Positions 43,857 to 52,369 of a DNA stretch of 64,000 nucleotides are shown in pieces. The stretch spans positions 640,843 to 704,842 of the forward strand of contig NZ_CP092520.1 in NCBI RefSeq assembly GCF_022430525.1. Reading direction: 5' to 3'. This DNA comes from Cetobacterium somerae (GTDB lineage: Bacteria > Fusobacteriota > Fusobacteriia > Fusobacteriales > Fusobacteriaceae). Positions within the stretch are counted from its first letter, which is position 1; every line of letters begins with the position of its first letter. A model generated the notes under the pieces. It had not been told where the DNA came from, ran no database searches, and saw only the letters and a program-made list of their open reading frames with translations. The position numbers and the translations under genes are program-made.

Positions 43857-44063
43857 ATGGAAAATGGAGAAAGAATATACGAGCATTTAAAAAATGAAAT
43901 GAAAAAACAAAAAATAAATCAATCAGATATAGCCAATACTTTAGGAATGACAAGAGCTAATATAAGTATGATTTTTTCAAGAATGAAGAAAAATAAAATA
44001 AGTTATAAAAATACAATAAAAATAGCAAAAATTTTAGGTTTAAACCCTAAAAATTTTTTTTAG
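43857..44063 (+). CDS. Small XRE (Cro-like) regulator
   Basis: 68 residues from ATG 43857, seven bases after AGGAGGTG. Nearly the whole protein is a helix-turn-helix (NQSDIANTLGMTRANISMIFSRM). Size and place, at the head of the rightward replication genes, fit a Cro-like or antirepressor-type regulator. The operator-like site just upstream matches those by the CI-type repressor, suggesting mutual regulation. Confidence 0.85.
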   Translation: MENGERIYEHLKNEMKKQKINQSDIANTLGMTRANISMIFSRMKKNKISYKNTIKIAKILGLNPKNFF

Positions 44064-44068
44064 ATAAT

Positions 44069-44200
44069 CCATAACCTTTCAAAGGTTATGGGAATGCCTA
44101 CTTAATGTAGGCGTTTAATTGATACTCTTAACCCATAGCCAAGAACCTAAGGGTTGAGGGTAGCAATTAAATATAAAAATAAGAATGGAAGGTTCTTGGC
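44069..44200 (+). ncRNA. Predicted pseudoknotted leader RNA upstream of the RepA-like gene
   Basis: Four pairings are seen in order. They are CCATAACC / GGTTATGG (44069-44091), GCCTAC / GTAGGC (44096-44112), a 21-base arm at 44114-44134 pairing with 44151-44171 using G-U wobbles at three positions, and GCCAAGAACC at 44138-44147 pairing perfectly with GGTTCTTGGC at 44191-44200. The last arm starts in the loop of the third hairpin, so the two form an H-type pseudoknot. The structure ends about 13 bases before the AGGAGGT of the next gene. Wobble pairs imply RNA-level function. Confidence 0.65.
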
Positions 44201-44225
44201 AGGCCTTTCATCAGGAGGTAACAAA

Positions 44226-45305
44226 ATGAGAGCAATAAAAAAAGAAGATTTAGAAAATATAAATTTTTATCAAACACCTAAATGGTTATTTAACTTATTA
44301 CTTGAGGGGAAAATTACTCCAGGAGCATACTGTCTTTATATGCTTATGTATGATAGAACAAGACTATCTTCAAAGAACAATTGGATAGATGAAGAAGGAG
44401 AAGTTTTTATTATATACTCTTGGGATTCAATGAGAGAAGATAGAAAAGTAAAATCAAATAATCAGATAAAAAGAGATCTTGATAAATTATATGAATTAGG
44501 ATTATTACAAGTTAAACGTAAATATAGAGATTCTAATCTTTATTATCTAAATATCTATTCTGAAAAAGAAGAAAGTGAGATTACACAAATTGTAGAATCT
44601 AACTTAGAAGAAAAAGCAGAATTACACAATTTGTGTGAGTCAGATTCTACAAAGTGTGTTAGTGAGATTACACAATTTGTAGAGGCTAATAATAATAACT
44701 TTATTAATAATAATTTAATAATAACTACTACTAACCAAGATAATATAAATTATAAAGACCAAGATACTAACCAACCTGAAAAAGCTAGTAGTAGTTCTTT
44801 TGAAAAAAATATAAAAGAGATTAAAAAATATTTGCTTGAGAACGTAAAAGATATACCAACTTGTAAAAATATCATGTTCTTAGTTGAAAATATAGGTCTA
44901 CCTCTTGAAAGAATCAAAGAGGTTGTTAATTATGCAACTAAATCTCAAAAAGGAATTGGCTTTATCTACAAGGCTTTAGAAGAGAATTGGACATTGAAAG
45001 ATATAACATATTCAACTGAAAAGAATATCAGTACTACACCTACAGCAAGAGGACATAAGTTTAATTCTGAAGCTATAGACAGCACAATAGAAGCTAAGGA
45101 AGCTAAAGAGGAATATACATCTAAGATTGATAGATTGCAAGGGATATATCAAGTTTTAAGTGATACAGAAAAGAAAAAAATTGATGATGAAGCATATCAA
45201 TTAGCTGTAGAACAATATGGACCAACTGTTGCTAAAATTATGGCAAGAACTAAAACTAAGTTTGAAATTTTAGAAAAGTATTATTTATTGGAAAAAGGAG
45301 CTTAG
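44226..45305 (+). CDS. RepA_N-type phage replication initiator
   Basis: 359 residues from MRAIKKEDLENI at 44226, after AGGAGGT; the frame extends upstream through the structured leader and is not coding there. Residues 8-75 match the RepA_N domain (NFYQTPKWLFNLLLEGKITPGAYCLYMLMYDRTRLS), a winged-helix origin-binding module. The middle is Asn/Ser-rich and unstructured, and the C-terminal part is helical. It probably binds the phage origin and recruits host replication proteins. No helicase loader gene is seen beside it. Confidence 0.88.
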   Translation: MRAIKKEDLENINFYQTPKWLFNLLLEGKITPGAYCLYMLMYDRTRLSSKNNWIDEEGEVFIIYSWDSMREDRKVKSNNQIKRDLDKLYELGLLQVKRKYRDSNLYYLNIYSEKEESEITQIVESNLEEKAELHNLCESDSTKCVSEITQFVEANNNNFINNNLIITTTNQDNINYKDQDTNQPEKASSSSFEKNIKEIKKYLLENVKDIPTCKNIMFLVENIGLPLERIKEVVNYATKSQKGIGFIYKALEENWTLKDITYSTEKNISTTPTARGHKFNSEAIDSTIEAKEAKEEYTSKIDRLQGIYQVLSDTEKKKIDDEAYQLAVEQYGPTVAKIMARTKTKFEILEKYYLLEKGA

Positions 45306-45307
45306 TT

Positions 45308-45538
45308 ATGGAGAAAACTAAGAGACTAAGAAAAAGTGGAATTACTTATAAAAAATCTCAAAGTAAAATAAAGCAGAGATTTAAGAAATTGGAAACTTTG
45401 GTTTATGTTAATTTTAATTTATCCAATAAAGAACTCGCAGAAAAGATAGGTATTTCAGAAAAAGAGTTTTATCGAGGTAAATATAATCTTGTAGCAAATG
45501 ATTTAAAAATTAAATACAAACAACAAAGTTTATTTTAG
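45308..45538 (+). CDS. Small helix-turn-helix phage protein
   Basis: 76 residues, very basic, with LSNKELAEKIGISEKEFYRGKYNLV as a probable helix-turn-helix. It starts two bases after the RepA-like stop with AAAGGAG inside that gene, so it is translationally coupled. Probably DNA-binding; function unknown. Confidence 0.7.
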   Translation: MEKTKRLRKSGITYKKSQSKIKQRFKKLETLVYVNFNLSNKELAEKIGISEKEFYRGKYNLVANDLKIKYKQQSLF

Positions 45539-45557
45539 TTAAAAAGGAGTAGTATTT

Positions 45558-45719
45558 ATGAAGAATAAATATATTTGTAAAAAATGTAATAAATTTATAG
45601 CTAGTAGAAGTGATGATGGAGAAATAAATATAAATCCAAAATCTAAAAAAATATCCTTGAAAGGAAAAGAATTTAGAATAGTTTGTAAATGTGGAGAAAG
45701 TCATAAAATTCAGTTTTAA
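45558..45719 (+). CDS. Small zinc-ribbon protein (Com-like)
   Basis: 53 residues, MKNKYICKKCNKFIAS...IVCKCGESHKIQF. Two Cys pairs (C-x-x-C at 7-10 and C-x-C at about 43-45) form a zinc ribbon like the Mu Com translational regulator family, though the match is loose. AAAGGAG precedes the ATG. It is the last gene before the insertion sequence. Confidence 0.65.
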   Translation: MKNKYICKKCNKFIASRSDDGEININPKSKKISLKGKEFRIVCKCGESHKIQF

Positions 45720-45835
45720 AAAATATTTTTATATAGTATAATATAATGGGTTAACGATTTAAGACAGCTTCCCTCTTACCTTAAGCAAAATTTTGAGGTA
45801 TAATATATCATAAAATAAACTAGGAGGATGAGGTT

Positions 45836-46120
45836 GTGGCTAGAAAATCATATTCACCAGAATTTAAATTTGCAGTTGTTTTGGAAGCACTTAAAGAAAG
45901 AAAAACTCTTCAAGAAATCGCTTCAGAACATCATATTGCACCTTCTCAAATATCTCGTTGGGTAGATGAGTTTAAATCGGCGGGTATCTCTGTTTTTTCT
46001 AAAGATATGTCTAGCTCTAAAAAGATTGAACTTCTTGAAGAGCAACAACATGAGCTTTATGCTAAAATTGGTAAACTTAGCTCTGAGAACGATTGGTTAA
46101 AAAAAAAGCTCGAGAGATAG
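45836..46120 (+). CDS. IS3 family transposase OrfA
   Basis: 94 residues from GTG 45836 with AGGAGGATGAGG upstream. An N-terminal helix-turn-helix (SPEFKFAVVLEALKERKTLQEIASEHHIAPSQISRW) binds the IS ends, and a leucine zipper follows (KKIELLEEQQHELYAKIGKL). It overlaps OrfB by 28 bases with an A9G run at 46099-46108, the likely -1 frameshift site that yields the full OrfAB transposase. Confidence 0.93.
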   Translation: MARKSYSPEFKFAVVLEALKERKTLQEIASEHHIAPSQISRWVDEFKSAGISVFSKDMSSSKKIELLEEQQHELYAKIGKLSSENDWLKKKLER

Positions 46121-46977
46121 CTGATTTATTAGGTAATCCAGTTTCTTTAATCGAAGAAAACCTTTATTTTAGCATCTCAGAACAATGTAGAATATTTGGC
46201 GCTAGTCGAAGCTCATACTATTACGCTCCTAGGCCTAAAGTTGATATTCAGGTTCAATTAAAAGAAAAAATAAAGGAACAATACAGTCTAGATCCTTCAG
46301 CGGGTTCTAGACGTATTACTGCAGCTTTGAATAGAGCTGGAATACCTGTAAAAAGATCAGTCATTAGAAGACTCATGAGGCAGCTAAACCTTAAAGGAAT
46401 TGCACCTAAAAGAAATTTAAGTAAACCTAAAGCTGGAGCGCAGAAATTCCCTTACCTTTTGAGAAATCTAAAGATTGAAAAGCCTAATGCAGTATGGTCA
46501 ACTGATATTACGTATTTAAAAACACCAACAGGTTTTATGTATTTAACTGCAATAATTGATGTTTATAGTCGTAAAATACTAACTTGGGAATTGTCAAACA
46601 GTATGTCTAAAGATTTCTGCATTAATTGTTACAAAGAAGCAGTAAAAACTTATGGTTCACCAGAAATATTAAATACGGATCAAGGTAGTCAATATACAAG
46701 TAATGAGTTTATCGAAACAGTGCTTTCATCAGGCGCTTTATTAAGTATGGATGGAAAAGGCCGTTGTTTAGACAATGTCTGGATAGAAAGATTTTGGAGA
46801 ACAATTAAATATGATTATTTATATCTTTACGAGCATAAAACAACACTGGAATTATACAAAGGAATCCAATCATATTTAAATTTTTACAACTCAGAAAGAG
46901 GACATAGTTCTTTAGGATATTCTACTCCAAATGAAGCTTTTGAATTATCAACTTTTGAGTACAAAAAAATTGCTTAG
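46093..46977 (+). CDS. IS3 family transposase OrfB (DDE domain)
   Basis: 294 residues in the -1 frame relative to OrfA. HTH_21 region GSRRITAALNRAGIPVKRSVIRRLM, then an rve integrase core with the DDE triad: Asp in WSTDITYL, Asp in NTDQGSQYTS, and Glu in DNVWIERFWRTIKYD. Complete and undisrupted, so the element may be active. It is normally produced as the OrfAB fusion; the TTG start used for the coordinates may not be used alone. Confidence 0.93.
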   Translation: MVKKKAREIADLLGNPVSLIEENLYFSISEQCRIFGASRSSYYYAPRPKVDIQVQLKEKIKEQYSLDPSAGSRRITAALNRAGIPVKRSVIRRLMRQLNLKGIAPKRNLSKPKAGAQKFPYLLRNLKIEKPNAVWSTDITYLKTPTGFMYLTAIIDVYSRKILTWELSNSMSKDFCINCYKEAVKTYGSPEILNTDQGSQYTSNEFIETVLSSGALLSMDGKGRCLDNVWIERFWRTIKYDYLYLYEHKTTLELYKGIQSYLNFYNSERGHSSLGYSTPNEAFELSTFEYKKIA

Positions 46978-47040
46978 GTTTTAAGAGAAACTGTTTGACA
47001 AAAGAGCCCACCATATAATTTCCTATTAGGAGGAGGTTAT

Positions 47041-49347
47041 ATGAAAGAAAATTTTTTAGGAATCTTTATAATAATTTTATTAAATATCATTATTTTGGGT
47101 ATTTTTAAAAGAGAGTTAAATATAAAATATAAAATAAAAAAATTATTTGAAAATCAAGAAAAAATATATTTTATTTTTTTAATATTAAGTCTATTTTTTT
47201 TTCAAAATTTTATAGAAAAAGAATTAAATATTTTAGAAAATAATATTTTAATAAAAGAAATTGAAAAATACTTAAATAGTGACAGAGTATTATACGTATA
47301 TTTAGGTATAGTTTCGTTCCTATTAGCTATTTATATTTATTGTATGGGAATAGAAAATTCGTTTAAAAAATATGTAGTAATTTATTTAATAGGGAAAGGA
47401 ACAATATTATATTTAACACTAATAATTTTATTGCTATATTTATTTAAAATTTCAAATTTACTTATTTTATCACTATTATTATTAACGTTTTATGAGTTAT
47501 ATAAAATAATAGATTTGGTATTTTTTGTAACTAGTCCAACTAGATTTGTTAATGAATTTAGAAATATTATATATAAATTTAGAGAGAATAACGAAAAGTT
47601 AGGATTGAAAGATTTATATTATGAGTTGAAGCAAAATATTATGTTAGCTTTAAGAGAAGAAAATTATATAGGATATCAAGAAGGTTTAAGAATTTATATA
47701 AAATTATTAAAAAATGGATTCTTAGAACCGAGAAGTTTAAAAAAAAATGATGTATCTCCAAAAGAAGAAAGTCAAAATGTGTTACAAGATCAAGAACCAC
47801 AAGTTGGTGAAGAGAATGTGTTTTTTTCAAAAATTGAAAAAACAGCTATTAAAGATGTTGAAAAAAGTGAACAGGAAGAAAGTATTGAATTTGTTTATTT
47901 AATGTATAAGCATCTTTTGAAAAAACCTAATGATGAATTTTATAAAGAATTAGAAACTACAACTATACAATTAGCTGAGTATTTTTTAGAAAGAAACTTA
48001 GAGTATGCTAAAATATACTATAATTTTTTATTAGAAAGATACAAATATGTATTATTAAAGGAAAATGCTGAATTAGAATTTGGATTTTTGTCGGGATATT
48101 TGTATTTAAATAATATTAACCAAGAACAGAAAATTGTGGTTTATAGTTCACTTATAAATTTAATTAATGAGATAATTAAAAAGGATAGAGAAAAAGATTA
48201 TACCATTATCAAAGTATATTTTCAAAAATTATTAGATGATTTAAATTGCGATAAAATTGATGTATACGTGAATATGCTATTATTGTATTTATTGAAAAAT
48301 AATAATAAGGAAAATTGGGATGAAAACTTAGAAGAAAGATTTACTTATGTAGATATTAAAATTTTACAAGATATATTTATAGAAAATAAAAAGTATGAAC
48401 AGAAATTTGATATTTATAAGTTTGATTTCACAGAACCAAATATATTGGGATATTGTGATTATGAGGATAAAAAATTAGACTTAAAAGTTATGATTATGAA
48501 GTTTTTGAATGAGAATATGGATGATCTGACAGAAGAGTTCATTTTAGAATATTATGATAAAATAGAATGGATTGCTAAAGAGAATAATTTTAAAAAGATA
48601 GAAAAACAACTTCTTAATTTAGAAGAAAAAATTAAAGAAAGGAAAGCAATTAAATTAAGTAAGATAAGATTAACAAAAGAAAAGATAGAGAATTATTATT
48701 TAGAATTAAGTACTTATAAATCAAATTGTTATCAATTCCTTTTTAAATATTTATGTAAAAATGAAGAAAATGTAATAAAAGTGGATAAAAAAATAGATGA
48801 GTGGAGAAAAAAAGCAAAAGGTTACAATGTTTTATTTCAAAATGATATAGTTTTAGATATTGGAATAGCACAGCAATATATGAACTTATTGGATGAATAT
48901 TTTGTAATAAATTCATACTTACAAATTGCTATTGAATTAAAGTATATGGAAGTTAATAAAAAAATTAACTTTGAAAAATATTGGTGCTTATTTGTCCATA
49001 AGGATGATTATTCAAAAGTGGTTGATTTAGTAAAAAATAAGAAAATAAAGATATATGTATTAAAAAATTATAATGGATTAAAAAATCCAATATTGATATC
49101 AATGAAATCAATAGCATTTGTTCTTGAATATTTACCAGAAGATTATAAAAATAATGAAAGTACATATATTCAAATAGAAACTCTTGAGGAGAGTAATAAT
49201 CAAAAATTATTAGAATTAATACCAGAAGATAGTATTGAAAATAAAAAATTAAGATTAAAAGGTTCGAGTTTATTAAAAATTTATAAAAATATAGAAATAT
49301 GTTTTGAAAATAATGTAGAAGTTTATAAATTAACAGAATTGCCTTAA
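47041..49347 (+). CDS. Large membrane-anchored protein of unknown function
   Basis: 768 residues. The first 165 residues hold four or five hydrophobic segments (about 5-23, 42-60, 84-104, 112-132, 136-158). The remaining 600 are soluble, Lys/Glu/Asn-rich and mostly helical, with a repeat-like succession of short helices and no enzymatic motif I can see. AGGAGGAGG precedes the ATG. It lies directly downstream of the IS and upstream of phage gene order, and is of lower GC than its neighbours, so it looks like cargo. A defence or surface-sensing role is possible but unsupported by any motif. Confidence 0.75.
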   Translation: MKENFLGIFIIILLNIIILGIFKRELNIKYKIKKLFENQEKIYFIFLILSLFFFQNFIEKELNILENNILIKEIEKYLNSDRVLYVYLGIVSFLLAIYIYCMGIENSFKKYVVIYLIGKGTILYLTLIILLLYLFKISNLLILSLLLLTFYELYKIIDLVFFVTSPTRFVNEFRNIIYKFRENNEKLGLKDLYYELKQNIMLALREENYIGYQEGLRIYIKLLKNGFLEPRSLKKNDVSPKEESQNVLQDQEPQVGEENVFFSKIEKTAIKDVEKSEQEESIEFVYLMYKHLLKKPNDEFYKELETTTIQLAEYFLERNLEYAKIYYNFLLERYKYVLLKENAELEFGFLSGYLYLNNINQEQKIVVYSSLINLINEIIKKDREKDYTIIKVYFQKLLDDLNCDKIDVYVNMLLLYLLKNNNKENWDENLEERFTYVDIKILQDIFIENKKYEQKFDIYKFDFTEPNILGYCDYEDKKLDLKVMIMKFLNENMDDLTEEFILEYYDKIEWIAKENNFKKIEKQLLNLEEKIKERKAIKLSKIRLTKEKIENYYLELSTYKSNCYQFLFKYLCKNEENVIKVDKKIDEWRKKAKGYNVLFQNDIVLDIGIAQQYMNLLDEYFVINSYLQIAIELKYMEVNKKINFEKYWCLFVHKDDYSKVVDLVKNKKIKIYVLKNYNGLKNPILISMKSIAFVLEYLPEDYKNNESTYIQIETLEESNNQKLLELIPEDSIENKKLRLKGSSLLKIYKNIEICFENNVEVYKLTELP

Positions 49348-49390
49348 AAATCTAATGAATAAAAATTAAATATGATGCAAAGACTTAATA

Positions 49391-49432
49391 AAGAGTTAGG
49401 GTTTACTGTGAAGTAAATCTTAGCTCTTTTAT
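49391..49432 (+). terminator. Terminator after the membrane-anchored unknown
   Basis: A 17-bp stem with G-U pairs, AAGAGTTAGGGTTTACT / AGTAAATCTTAGCTCTT, followed by TTTTATTTTTT. Confidence 0.85.
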
Positions 49433-49452
49433 TTTTTGTAAAAATATAAATA

Positions 49453-49540
49453 ACTGACTTTTTTAATAAAAATGTCAGTAGATAAATTTGGGAAACAAAA
49501 AAGCTTCTTAGTCCCCGACCTTCTAAGAAGCTTTTTCCCC
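49453..49540. terminator. Two further hairpins in the gap before VRR-NUC
   Basis: CTGAC...GTCAG with A/T arms (49453-49477) and a 14-bp perfect stem AAAAAGCTTCTTAG / CTAAGAAGCTTTTT (49498-49536). The 280-base gap holds no gene that I can support, only this array of hairpins and a short AT-rich stretch that may hold the next promoter. Confidence 0.65.
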
Positions 49541-49626
49541 ACTAAATCCCAGACATATGAAAAAGTAAGATAATATTTAATTACTATATAAAATTAGAAA
49601 AATCAAATTTATTTAGGAGAGATAAC

Positions 49627-49968
49627 ATGAAAGAAACAGATATTCAAGCAGCAATAATAACTTATTTAGGTATATTAGAGAATCAAGGTAAAATTTGGTT
49701 TAGTCGATTAAATAACATTCCACCAGTTAATAAGGGAACTGATGGGAAAATGGTTTTCAGGAAACTTCCTAGAGGTTGTAAGAAAGGTATTCCAGATATT
49801 TTGATTATATCTAAGGGGAGAACTATTGCTATGGAAGTTAAAACACCTATAGGAAAGCAAAGTAAAGAGCAAAAATTAGTAGAAGAGAGTTTTAAAAAAC
49901 AGGGCCAAGAATACCATGTAGTTAGATCATTAGAAGAGGCTATAAAGGTAGTTGGTCATGTAGTGTAG
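49627..49968 (+). CDS. VRR-NUC domain nuclease
   Basis: 113 residues, the length of stand-alone phage VRR-NUC proteins of the PD-(D/E)XK fold. The site is visible as GIPDILII and MEVKTPIGKQS (D...E-x-K), preceded by an N-terminal ETDIQAAIITYL motif. Such enzymes act on branched DNA or single-stranded flaps during phage replication. AGGAGAG precedes the ATG. It is first in the late-regulation cluster. Confidence 0.9.
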   Translation: MKETDIQAAIITYLGILENQGKIWFSRLNNIPPVNKGTDGKMVFRKLPRGCKKGIPDILIISKGRTIAMEVKTPIGKQSKEQKLVEESFKKQGQEYHVVRSLEEAIKVVGHVV

Positions 49969-49979
49969 TAGGAGGGGGA

Positions 49980-50258
49980 ATGAAACCAATAGAAGGATAT
50001 ACTATAAAAGATAGTGTTACTCATAAAAAAGAGAGGTCTGTAAAAATAGCTTTGTTAGAAGATTTAAGAACTATATTGGCTACTGAATTGGAATTAGAAA
50101 TCTGGAGAAGGAGAAATAAATTTAATCATTCTCATGACAAAATAGCTAAAGATTTAGGGATAACATATCAAGCTTCTATTGATAGCATTAAACGATTAAA
50201 TCGAAGAGTAAAAAAGAATCTAATAAAGTTAAAAATAAGAGGAAGTAACTTTTTTTAA
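49980..50258 (+). CDS. Sigma-like helix-turn-helix phage regulator
   Basis: 92 residues with HDKIAKDLGITYQASIDSIKRLNRRVKKNL, a helix-turn-helix like sigma region 4. GGAGGGGG precedes the ATG, 12 bases after the VRR-NUC stop. Probably a transcription activator of phage genes, inferred from motif and position. Confidence 0.65.
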   Translation: MKPIEGYTIKDSVTHKKERSVKIALLEDLRTILATELELEIWRRRNKFNHSHDKIAKDLGITYQASIDSIKRLNRRVKKNLIKLKIRGSNFF

Positions 50259-50271
50259 GGTTACTTTTTTA
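50243..50271 (+). terminator. Hairpin overlapping the end of the sigma-like gene
   Basis: AAGTAAC / GTTACTT stem with a T-rich loop, followed by TTTT. Weak but plausible. Confidence 0.5.
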
Positions 50272-50293
50272 ATACTGAAGTTATGGAGGATAT

Positions 50294-50929
50294 ATGCAAG
50301 AACTAAAATTTAAAATTGATTCACAAAGAGAAGTAGTAATAATGGACATTGAGAAACTAATTGATAATCCCAATAATGTTAAAATTCATACTCAGGAACA
50401 GATAGAGCTAATAAAGAAGAGTATAGATAAATTAGGTTTTAATAGTATTGTAGTTATTGATGAAGAGAACATGATACTAGCAGGTCATGGAAGAGTATTA
50501 GCACTAAAAGAAACAGGAGAAAAGACAGTTCCATGTTTAAAGATTAGTAATCTAAGTGAAGAAGAAAAGTTACAAATAATGATGATGGATAATACTTCAG
50601 TTTTAATGACTGGTATAGATGAAGAAATGGCAAAACTAGTTATTGAAAAATTAGAACTAGCAGAAGCAGATTTAGAATTAACAGGATTATCTTTAGAGAA
50701 AATAAGTGAGTTAAAAATAGAGGATTTAGACATTCCAGAAGTTTTAGCTATAGACAAACAACAGAATGAAATATCAAGAGAAACATCTTTAAAACTAACT
50801 TTTGGAACTAGGAAGGTTATTATAACTGATGAAGAGTTAGAAAGATTAGAAGCTAAATATAAAGAGTATATAAATGAAATGGGAGTTGACTTTGGTTTTG
50901 TATCATATCTTTTAGGAGCTGATGCATAA
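50294..50929 (+). CDS. ParB-like nuclease domain protein
   Basis: 211 residues. Residues about 18-110 form a ParB N-terminal domain: IEKLIDNPNNVKIHTQEQIELIKKSI, VVIDEENMILAGHGRVLALKETG (the G-H-x-R motif) and VPCLKI. Phage ParB-like proteins often sit next to DNA modification or terminase genes. Its last eight bases overlap the next ParB-methyltransferase gene. Role is uncertain: DNA binding, CTPase or nuclease. Confidence 0.85.
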   Translation: MQELKFKIDSQREVVIMDIEKLIDNPNNVKIHTQEQIELIKKSIDKLGFNSIVVIDEENMILAGHGRVLALKETGEKTVPCLKISNLSEEEKLQIMMMDNTSVLMTGIDEEMAKLVIEKLELAEADLELTGLSLEKISELKIEDLDIPEVLAIDKQQNEISRETSLKLTFGTRKVIITDEELERLEAKYKEYINEMGVDFGFVSYLLGADA

Positions 50930-52304
50930 AATGGAATTTATAAGAGAAATAGAGATAGATAAATTAAAACCTGCTGATTATAACCCTAGAAAGATTAATG
51001 AGAAAGCCTTTAAATTGCTTCAGGAAAGTTTAAAGATGTTTGGAGTATTAAAACCAGTTATTGTAAATGGAAGTAAGAATATACTAACAGCAGGACACCA
51101 AAGAACTAAAGCTATGAAAGCTATTGGTTTAAAAACTTGTCCTGCGATAAGAATAAAAGATGTATCTATCCAGGATGAAATTAGATTCAACTTATTTCAT
51201 AATAGTATCGAAACAAATAAAACTAATGTAACTATAAAAGATCCACAAAATATTGAACTAGAAAATTTCACTTTTGTTGATTGTATGCATGTAAATTTTA
51301 AAGAAAATAAAAATGCTGCAGTTGTAAAAGAAATTTCTAGACTTATTTCAAAGTATGGAGAATGGGGAAGTATAGTTATTGATGAAGAAGGAAATATAAT
51401 ACAAAATTCTGACTATGCTATTGCCTGTAAATTGCTAAATAAGAGGGTGTTGGTGTATAAATTGTCAAATGATAAGGTAAAAGCTTTTTTAAGGTATATG
51501 AGCGTAGATTATGGGGAATATAATTATGAAGCTCTAGGAATAAAAACTTATAATCAACATAATTGTCAAATGAATAGATTAAGAGGTGGAATAAAGGATA
51601 ATAAATCATCTTTATATGAAGGGTATGTTTTAAAGAATATCTCTAAAGATGAAAGAGGGGTAGATTTTGGAGCAGGACAATGTGATTATGCATCTAAGTT
51701 ATCAAAGTTAGGTTATAAACTACTTCCATATGAGCCACACTTTAAATTTAAGGGCCAAGAAGCTATAGATATTAGAGAAGTAGTAAAGATGATATTAAAG
51801 CTTGAAATGGATATTAAGCAGAATGGATTATATGATTATGTAGTGTTGGATAGTGTTATAAATTCAATAACATCTAATAATTTTGAAAAGTATGTATTAA
51901 CTACTTGTAATGCTTTATTAAAGGAGAATGGGAGTTTATATATAGGAACTAGAAATAAAGGTCAAATTGATTCAACTCTAAATAGTAGTAGATGTATTGA
52001 GAAGGTTAGAAGTTTAGAATTTTTAGATAAAGATAATTTCTCAGCTACTTTTAGAAATGGAGTTTGGACACTTCAAAAGTTTCATACAAAGGAATCATTA
52101 AAAGAGGTTTGTTTAAAATATTTTAATGATGTTGAAACTATGGGAAGTGGAAGTCAAATATATGCTATTTGTAGAAATCCAAAAAGATTAGCTAAGGATG
52201 ATTATGTAGAAGCTTTGAATATTGAGTTTAATATGGAATATCCAAATGGTTACAAGCATAATAAACATGAGAAGTTAATAAGTGAGATTTTAAAGAGCAA
52301 GTAA
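50922..52304 (+). CDS. ParB-like domain fused to a SAM-dependent methyltransferase-like domain
   Basis: 460 residues. Residues 1-95 are a second ParB-type domain (LKPADYNPRKI, ILTAGHQRTKAM). Residues about 100-215 look like a middle region with a further ParB-like half (YGEWGSIVIDEEG). Residues about 240-410 look like a class I methyltransferase (GVDFGAGQCDYASKLSKLGYKLLPYEP as SAM motif I, YDYVVLDSVINSI as motif IV), without the D/NPPY signature of amino-DNA methylases. The substrate is therefore unclear. ATG 50922 overlaps the previous gene; ATG 50931 is an alternative. Confidence 0.75.
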   Translation: MHKMEFIREIEIDKLKPADYNPRKINEKAFKLLQESLKMFGVLKPVIVNGSKNILTAGHQRTKAMKAIGLKTCPAIRIKDVSIQDEIRFNLFHNSIETNKTNVTIKDPQNIELENFTFVDCMHVNFKENKNAAVVKEISRLISKYGEWGSIVIDEEGNIIQNSDYAIACKLLNKRVLVYKLSNDKVKAFLRYMSVDYGEYNYEALGIKTYNQHNCQMNRLRGGIKDNKSSLYEGYVLKNISKDERGVDFGAGQCDYASKLSKLGYKLLPYEPHFKFKGQEAIDIREVVKMILKLEMDIKQNGLYDYVVLDSVINSITSNNFEKYVLTTCNALLKENGSLYIGTRNKGQIDSTLNSSRCIEKVRSLEFLDKDNFSATFRNGVWTLQKFHTKESLKEVCLKYFNDVETMGSGSQIYAICRNPKRLAKDDYVEALNIEFNMEYPNGYKHNKHEKLISEILKSK

Positions 52305-52319
52305 TTTGCTCTTTTTTTA
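52294..52319 (+). terminator. Terminator overlapping the ParB-methyltransferase stop
   Basis: AGAGCAA / TTGCTCT stem with the stop codon in the loop, followed by seven T. It separates phage genes from the Septu-like cargo. Confidence 0.75.
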
Positions 52320-52369
52320 ATTACGGTATATAATTCAAAGGAAAATATTAATTTAAGGGGGAATATAAG

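Larger units (their letters stand above)
45747..47010 (+). mobile_element. IS3 family (IS150-group) insertion sequence
   Basis: About 1264 bases with two overlapping transposase frames. The left end begins TGGGTTAACG, and the right end reads TGGGCTCTTT on the reverse strand; both then share imperfect ACAG-TTC-CT blocks, giving imperfect terminal inverted repeats beginning TGGG. A clear target duplication is not visible at these boundaries, so the ends may be off by a few bases. Confidence 0.85.

Noticed and set aside
44154..44225. N-terminal extension of the RepA-like protein
   Set aside because: The extension runs through the pseudoknot leader; a good AGGAGGT and the RepA_N domain start support ATG 44226.
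45741..47016. Target-site duplication flanking the insertion sequence
   Set aside because: The bases next to the chosen ends (TAA on the left, CCA on the right) do not match, so I did not call a duplication.
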